Below are positions 59,806-64,000 of a DNA stretch of 64,000 nucleotides, piece by piece. The notes under the pieces are model-generated. The model did no database searches. It was not told the DNA's origin and worked only from the letters and a program-made list of their open reading frames with translations. The DNA is taken from the NCBI RefSeq assembly GCF_004310295.1, contig NZ_SISB01000028.1, positions 26,274 to 90,273 on the forward strand, read 5' to 3'. The position numbers and the translations under genes were made by a program. This DNA comes from Pseudomonas sp. BGI-2 (GTDB lineage Bacteria; Pseudomonadota; Gammaproteobacteria; Pseudomonadales; Pseudomonadaceae). Numbering within the stretch: position 1 is the stretch's first letter; the number at the start of each line of letters is the position of its first letter.

Positions 59806-60822
59806 ATGAAAGTTTATTACGAAAAAGACTGCGACCTGTCGATCATCCAGGGCAAGAAAGTTGCCATCATCGGTTACGGCTCCCAGGGTCACGCTCAAGC
59901 GTGCAACCTGAAAGACTCCGGCGTTGACGTTACTGTCGGTCTGCGCAAAGGTTCGGCCACTGTTGCCAAAGCTGAAGCTCACGGCCTGAAAGTGACCGAC
60001 GTTGCTTCCGCAGTTGCGGCTGCCGACCTGGTCATGATCCTGACCCCGGACGAGTTCCAGTCTGCTCTGTACAAGAACGAAATCGAGCCGAACATCAAGA
60101 AAGGCGCCACCCTGGCCTTCTCCCACGGTTTCGCGATCCACTACAACCAGGTTGTTCCGCGCGCTGACCTCGACGTGATCATGATCGCACCGAAAGCACC
60201 GGGCCACACCGTGCGTTCCGAATTCGTCAAAGGCGGCGGTATCCCTGACCTGATCGCTATCTACCAGGATGCATCGGGCAACGCCAAGAACGTTGCGCTG
60301 TCCTACGCCGCTGGCGTTGGTGGCGGTCGTACCGGCATCATCGAAACCACTTTCAAGGACGAGACCGAAACCGACCTGTTCGGCGAACAAGCCGTTCTGT
60401 GCGGCGGTACCGTTGAACTGGTCAAAGCCGGTTTCGAAACCCTGGTTGAAGCTGGCTACGCGCCGGAAATGGCCTACTTCGAATGCCTGCACGAACTGAA
60501 GCTGATCGTTGACCTCATGTACGAAGGCGGTATCGCCAACATGAACTACTCGATCTCCAACAACGCTGAATACGGCGAGTACGTGACCGGTCCGGAAGTG
60601 ATCAACGCCGAATCCCGTCAGGCCATGCGCAACGCCCTGAAACGTATTCAGGACGGTGAATACGCCAAGATGTTCATCAGCGAAGGCGCTACCGGCTATC
60701 CTTCGATGACCGCCAAGCGTCGTAACAACGCCGCTCACGGTATCGAAATCATCGGTGAGCAACTGCGCTCCATGATGCCGTGGATCGGTGCCAACAAGAT
60801 CGTCGACAAAGCTAAAAACTAA
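59806..60822 (+). CDS. ilvC: Ketol-acid reductoisomerase (NADP+)
   Basis: IlvC isomerises and reduces acetolactate to dihydroxyisovalerate. The 338-residue class I enzyme has the NADP-binding loop IIGYGSQGHAQACNLKDSG near residue 19 and metal-binding carboxylates in DETETDLFGEQAVLCGG and EMAYFECLHELKLIVDL. GGGGAAT precedes the ATG. Codon use is strongly biased, consistent with high expression. Confidence 0.97.
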   Translation: MKVYYEKDCDLSIIQGKKVAIIGYGSQGHAQACNLKDSGVDVTVGLRKGSATVAKAEAHGLKVTDVASAVAAADLVMILTPDEFQSALYKNEIEPNIKKGATLAFSHGFAIHYNQVVPRADLDVIMIAPKAPGHTVRSEFVKGGGIPDLIAIYQDASGNAKNVALSYAAGVGGGRTGIIETTFKDETETDLFGEQAVLCGGTVELVKAGFETLVEAGYAPEMAYFECLHELKLIVDLMYEGGIANMNYSISNNAEYGEYVTGPEVINAESRQAMRNALKRIQDGEYAKMFISEGATGYPSMTAKRRNNAAHGIEIIGEQLRSMMPWIGANKIVDKAKN

Positions 60823-60839
60823 GTCGCGCACTTGTACGA

Positions 60840-60866
60840 AAAACGCGGCTTAGGCCGCGTTTTTTC
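60840..60866 (+). terminator. Rho-independent terminator of ilvIHC
   Basis: AAACGCGGC and GCCGCGTTT form a nine-base stem followed by a run of T, 18 bases after the ilvC stop. Confidence 0.92.
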
Positions 60867-60966
60867 GTTTGGGTAGCCGGTTCTGGTATAAAGCTGCATC
60901 GTTTGCGGCCGAACCGTCGTCCCAGACACCTGTCGAAACTTTCCACCCCGTTGCAAGGTAATGTCC

Positions 60967-61824
60967 ATGAGCGAACGTCCCGAAGAGCCAAACAAGGCTT
61001 CTGACGCCGAAAGCCTGCTGCCCATCGATGAGCACATCGAGGAAGGGCATGATGCTGAAGGCCGTAAAGTCCGGCATCGTGGTATCTATCTTCTGCCGAA
61101 TCTGTTCACCACTGCGAACCTGTTCGCAGGGTTTTATTCCATCATCAGCTCGATGAGCGCCCAGAGTGCCTTGAGTGCCGGTGATTCGATTGGCGCGAGC
61201 AAGTATTTCGCGTTTGCCGCGATCGCGATTTTCGTCGCTATGGTGCTCGACGGCCTTGATGGTCGCGTTGCCCGCATGACCAATACCCAGAGTGCTTTCG
61301 GCGCCGAGTACGACTCGTTATCGGACATGGTCGCCTTTGGCGTTGCGCCGGCATTGCTGGCGTTTGGTTGGGCCTTGGGTGACATGGGCAAGGTCGGCTG
61401 GATGGTTGCCTTCATCTATGTAGCGGGGGCGGCGCTGCGTCTGGCGCGTTTCAACACTCAAGTCGGTACTGCGGACAAACGCTACTTCATCGGTCTTGCC
61501 AGCCCGGCTGCCGCGGGTGTGGTGGCGGGGATTGTCTGGGCGTTCAGCGATTACGGCATTCAGGGGTCGAAGATGTCGTTCCTGGTTGCGCTGATGGTTG
61601 CCGCCGCCGGCATGCTGATGGTCAGCAACATCAAATACAACAGCTTCAAGGAGCTGGACTTGAAGGGGCGAGTGCCCTTTGTCGCGATCCTCGCTGTCGT
61701 GCTGGTGTTTGCCGTGGTCTTCAGTGATCCACCGCGCATTCTGCTGTTGGTTTTCCTCGCTTACGCGGCGTCTGGTCCGGTGCAATACCTGTTGCATCTT
61801 CGTCGGCACAAAAACGCCGAGTGA
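60967..61824 (+). CDS. pssA: CDP-diacylglycerol-serine O-phosphatidyltransferase
   Basis: PssA makes phosphatidylserine, the precursor of phosphatidylethanolamine, in the inner membrane. The 285-residue protein has the CDP-alcohol phosphotransferase signature DGLDGRVARMTNTQSAFGAEYDSLSD near residue 93 and about eight membrane helices. It is of the membrane-integral (type II) class. AAGG eight bases before MSERPEEP supports this ATG; one two codons earlier is too close to it. Confidence 0.93.
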   Translation: MSERPEEPNKASDAESLLPIDEHIEEGHDAEGRKVRHRGIYLLPNLFTTANLFAGFYSIISSMSAQSALSAGDSIGASKYFAFAAIAIFVAMVLDGLDGRVARMTNTQSAFGAEYDSLSDMVAFGVAPALLAFGWALGDMGKVGWMVAFIYVAGAALRLARFNTQVGTADKRYFIGLASPAAAGVVAGIVWAFSDYGIQGSKMSFLVALMVAAAGMLMVSNIKYNSFKELDLKGRVPFVAILAVVLVFAVVFSDPPRILLLVFLAYAASGPVQYLLHLRRHKNAE

Positions 61825-61887
61825 TGTAATTTCCCTCATACTCCGCAGTCTATTGGTGCATCTGTCCTCCAATGCTGCGGAGTTGCC

Positions 61888-62901
61888 ATGCTGATCAAAG
61901 TCCCCAAAGCGTCTGACTGCCATGAGTCGGACGTCACGCCTGAAGCCTTCTATCTTTCTCGACGCAATCTATTGGGTGCTGCCGTTGCCGGTCTGGCTGT
62001 GAGCAGTCTGCCGCGGTGGGCCAGTGCTGACGAAGCCGCTCGTTACGCCGATGTCGAGCCTGGCAAGGCACCTTCCTGGTTTGCCGAAAAGCTTCCTTCT
62101 ACTAAGTGGGGGGCGGTCAACGTCAAGGATGAGGCGATCACGCCCTTCAAGGATGCGACCCACTACAACAACTTCTATGAGTTCGGCACTGATAAAGGCG
62201 ACCCTGCTGCCAATGCCGGTTCGTTGAAGACTGAGCCTTGGACCGTGGTGGTGGACGGGGAGGTAGGCAAGCCGGGGCGGTATGCGCTGGAAGACTTCAT
62301 GAAGCCTTATCAGTTGGAGGAGCGGATCTACCGTCTTCGCTGTGTTGAGGCTTGGTCGATGGTCATTCCCTGGATCGGTTTTCCCCTTTCGGCTTTGCTG
62401 AAGGAGGTCGAGCCGACGTCGAAGGCTAAGTTCATCCGGTTCGAAACGCTGCTGGATCCGAAAAGCATGCCGGGACAGCGATCCGGTTTTGCCTTGATCG
62501 AGTGGCCCTATGTAGAGGGTTTGCGCCTGGACGAAGCGATGAATCCGTTGGCCATTCTTGCGGTGGGCATGTATGGGCGCGAACTGCCGAATCAGAACGG
62601 AGCGCCGCTACGTTTGGTGGTGCCTTGGAAGTACGGCTTCAAGAGCGTCAAATCCATCGTGCGAATCAGTCTGGTCAGCGAACAGCCGAAAACTACCTGG
62701 CAGAGTATTGCCGCGGATGAGTATGGTTTCTACGCGAACGTGAATCCTACGGTTGATCATCCGCGCTGGACCCAGGCGCGGGAGCGTCGTTTGCCGAGCG
62801 GTCTGTTCAAGCCGAATGTTCGGGACACGCAAATGTTCAACGGCTACTCGGATGAAGTTGCCTCTCTCTATACAGGGCTCGATCTGCGGAAGAACTACTG
62901 A
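61888..62901 (+). CDS. msrP: Periplasmic methionine-sulfoxide reductase catalytic subunit MsrP
   Basis: MsrP repairs oxidised methionines in envelope proteins using a molybdopterin cofactor. The 337-residue protein has a twin-arginine signal (LSRRNLLGAAVAGLAVSSLPRWASA, residues 28-52) and the molybdenum-ligand cysteine in YRLRCVEAWSMVIPWIG near residue 152. GGAG precedes the ATG. Its end overlaps msrQ by one base (TGATG). Confidence 0.96.
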   Translation: MLIKVPKASDCHESDVTPEAFYLSRRNLLGAAVAGLAVSSLPRWASADEAARYADVEPGKAPSWFAEKLPSTKWGAVNVKDEAITPFKDATHYNNFYEFGTDKGDPAANAGSLKTEPWTVVVDGEVGKPGRYALEDFMKPYQLEERIYRLRCVEAWSMVIPWIGFPLSALLKEVEPTSKAKFIRFETLLDPKSMPGQRSGFALIEWPYVEGLRLDEAMNPLAILAVGMYGRELPNQNGAPLRLVVPWKYGFKSVKSIVRISLVSEQPKTTWQSIAADEYGFYANVNPTVDHPRWTQARERRLPSGLFKPNVRDTQMFNGYSDEVASLYTGLDLRKNY

Positions 62902-63521
62902 TGCGCTATCCGTTTTGGCGAATTGGCGTCTTTATAGCTGCAGCGGTGTGGCCGCTGTTTTGGTTGTATCAGGCCTGGCAGGATGTGTTGGGTCCAGATC
63001 CGGGCAAGGTGCTGGTTGATCGGCTAGGGCTGGGGACGCTTGTCCTGCTACTAATAACGTTAAGCATGACGCCTTTGCAGAAACTCACCGGTTGGGCGGG
63101 GTGGATTGCCGTACGGCGACAGCTGGGTTTGTGGTGTTTCGCTTATGTGGTTCTGCATTTGAGCGGCTATACGGCGTTCATTCTTGGGTTTGATTGGTCG
63201 CAGCTGGGTGTCGAGTTGCGCAAGCGGCCGTACATTATTGTCGGCACGTTGGGGTTTCTTGGTCTGTTGGCATTGGCGGTGACCTCCAATCGATATAGTC
63301 AGCGACGCCTGGGTGTTCGCTGGAAGAAGCTGCATCGTCTGGTGTACGTCATTCTCGGGCTTGGATTGCTGCATATGTTGTGGATCGTTCGTGCCGATCT
63401 GAAGGAGTGGGCTATCTATGCCTCTATCGGGGCGTTCCTATTAGTGCTGCGCATTCCCCCGGTTGCCCGTCGAATCCCGCGTTTAATAGCTAAAAAGGCA
63501 CCTTCTGCAAGAAAGGCGTAA
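62901..63521 (+). CDS. msrQ: Heme-binding membrane subunit MsrQ
   Basis: MsrQ is the b-type cytochrome membrane anchor that passes electrons to MsrP. The 206-residue protein has six membrane helices of the ferric reductase-like (YedZ) type, with conserved histidines in VVLHLSGYTAFI, KKLHRLVYVILGLGLLHML. It is coupled to msrP. Confidence 0.95.
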   Translation: MRYPFWRIGVFIAAAVWPLFWLYQAWQDVLGPDPGKVLVDRLGLGTLVLLLITLSMTPLQKLTGWAGWIAVRRQLGLWCFAYVVLHLSGYTAFILGFDWSQLGVELRKRPYIIVGTLGFLGLLALAVTSNRYSQRRLGVRWKKLHRLVYVILGLGLLHMLWIVRADLKEWAIYASIGAFLLVLRIPPVARRIPRLIAKKAPSARKA

Positions 63522-63528
63522 TTAGGGG

Positions 63529-63556
63529 TTGACGGCAGATTCTGGAAGTCTATAAT
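63529..63556 (+). promoter_or_regulatory. rRNA operon promoter P1
   Basis: TTGACG and TATAAT are spaced by 16 bases and followed by the GC-rich TCGCCCC. It lies just after the msrQ stop codon. Confidence 0.85.
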
Positions 63557-63731
63557 TCGCCCCACTTCCGGCGCAGTCGAAACGGAAAACTCCTTGGTAA
63601 ACAAAGAGTTACGCAGTTTTCGGCAGCGAGTTGCTTCAGGTTATCGAAGCCCAGAAGGAGTTGATCAGGCAGGGTTGTTTAGCTTGATTGACGGTTCGAT
63701 CTTCTCGGTCGAAAGCGGAGAAAAAGAGGTG

Positions 63732-63759
63732 TTGACAGCAGCGAGTAACGCTGTAGAGT
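63732..63759 (+). promoter_or_regulatory. rRNA operon promoter P2
   Basis: TTGACA and TAGAGT are spaced by 16 bases and followed by TCGCCTCCCGC, a GC-rich discriminator. Confidence 0.85.
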
Positions 63760-63840
63760 TCGCCTCCCGCTAACGAGAGATCGGAAGCGCAAGTGGTTGA
63801 AGTTGCAAAGGAAACTTTGAAAACTTCTGAAAATAACCGC

Positions 63841-63868
63841 TTGACAGCAACAGAGGCTGCTGTAGAAT
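63841..63868 (+). promoter_or_regulatory. rRNA operon promoter P3
   Basis: TTGACA and TAGAAT are spaced by 16 bases, with the discriminator GCGCGCC. It closely resembles the tRNA-cluster promoter at 6094-6121. Confidence 0.88.
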
Positions 63869-63904
63869 GCGCGCCTCGGTTGAGATGAAAGATCTTAACC
63901 AACC

Positions 63905-63916
63905 GCTCTTTAACAA
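63905..63916 (+). promoter_or_regulatory. boxA antitermination site of the rRNA leader
   Basis: GCTCTTTAACAA is the conserved NusB-S10 boxA. The sequence from here to the window end is the 16S leader; the 16S gene itself begins beyond the window. Confidence 0.9.
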
Positions 63917-64000
63917 CTGAATCAAGCAATTCGTGTGGGTGCTTGTGGAGTCAGACTGATAGTCAACAAGATTATCAGCATCACAAGTTACTCCGCGAGA

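Noticed and set aside
63636..63929. Minus-strand frame in the rRNA promoter region
   Set aside because: It covers three promoters and boxA and has no protein features.
1..64000. CRISPR array, prophage or toxin-antitoxin module
   Set aside because: I saw no regularly spaced short repeats, phage structural genes or paired toxin-antitoxin frames. The repeats are palindromic REP or MITE types.

Overview
The window is a piece of a Pseudomonas chromosome, most likely from the P. fluorescens group. Gene order, codon use, REP/REPIN repeats and Pseudomonas-only regulators (CbrAB-CrcZ, PrrF) all point there. Much of it is collinear, as far as I recall, with two P. aeruginosa blocks: bamD-rluD-clpB...ndh...coaE-pilD-pilC-pilB-pilA, and acs-pgi-panDCB-folK-pcnB-crcZ-cbrBA-gluQRS-dksA...mrcB...ilvIHC-pssA-msrPQ-rrn. 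That synteny comes from memory, not from a comparison.

Layout. 1-7.4 kb: bamD, rluD, pgeF, a 158-bp palindromic element, clpB behind a heat-shock promoter, a tRNA cluster (Asn, Pro, Lys, Pro) and a decayed chemoreceptor. 7.5-11 kb: a periplasmic EF-hand protein with a Cys-Gly motif seen in RiPP metallophore precursors, type II NADH dehydrogenase and small conserved genes. 11-15.3 kb: a benzoate-uptake module (benK, benE, OprD-type porin) with BenR/XylS-like boxes but no catabolic genes. 15.4-22 kb: a 204-bp repeat, coaE/yacG and the type IV pilus genes pilDCB and pilA. 22-30.6 kb: envelope and conserved proteins, a 23S-type methyltransferase and acetyl-CoA synthetase. 30.7-46.7 kb: pgi, pantothenate and folate genes, pcnB, the CrcZ sRNA, cbrB-cbrA-cbrX, gluQRS, dksA, an aminotransferase, sfsA and a Rieske protein. 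46.8-50.6 kb: heme uptake genes hmuTUV with a ChaN lipoprotein and a PrrF-type iron sRNA. 50.7-57 kb: TfoX-C, pentapeptide, APH/kinase, mrcB and a lipoprotein. 57-64 kb: a structured leader and ilvI-ilvH-ilvC, pssA, msrPQ, then three tandem promoters and the boxA leader of a ribosomal RNA operon whose 16S gene lies beyond the window.

Links between genes. CbrA/CbrB should drive crcZ from a sigma-54 promoter; CrcZ titrates Hfq/Crc. A-rich Hfq/Crc-type motifs lie at the ribosome sites of benK, benF and acs in this same window, so the catabolite-repression switch and three likely targets sit together. PrrF lies beside the heme operon, which itself carries a Fur-like site. The intergenic space is rich in non-autonomous elements: at least seven REP/REPIN-type palindromes of several families plus three larger terminal-inverted-repeat elements. 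One of those, with IS4-like ends and a 13-bp target duplication, has split the pilA terminator.
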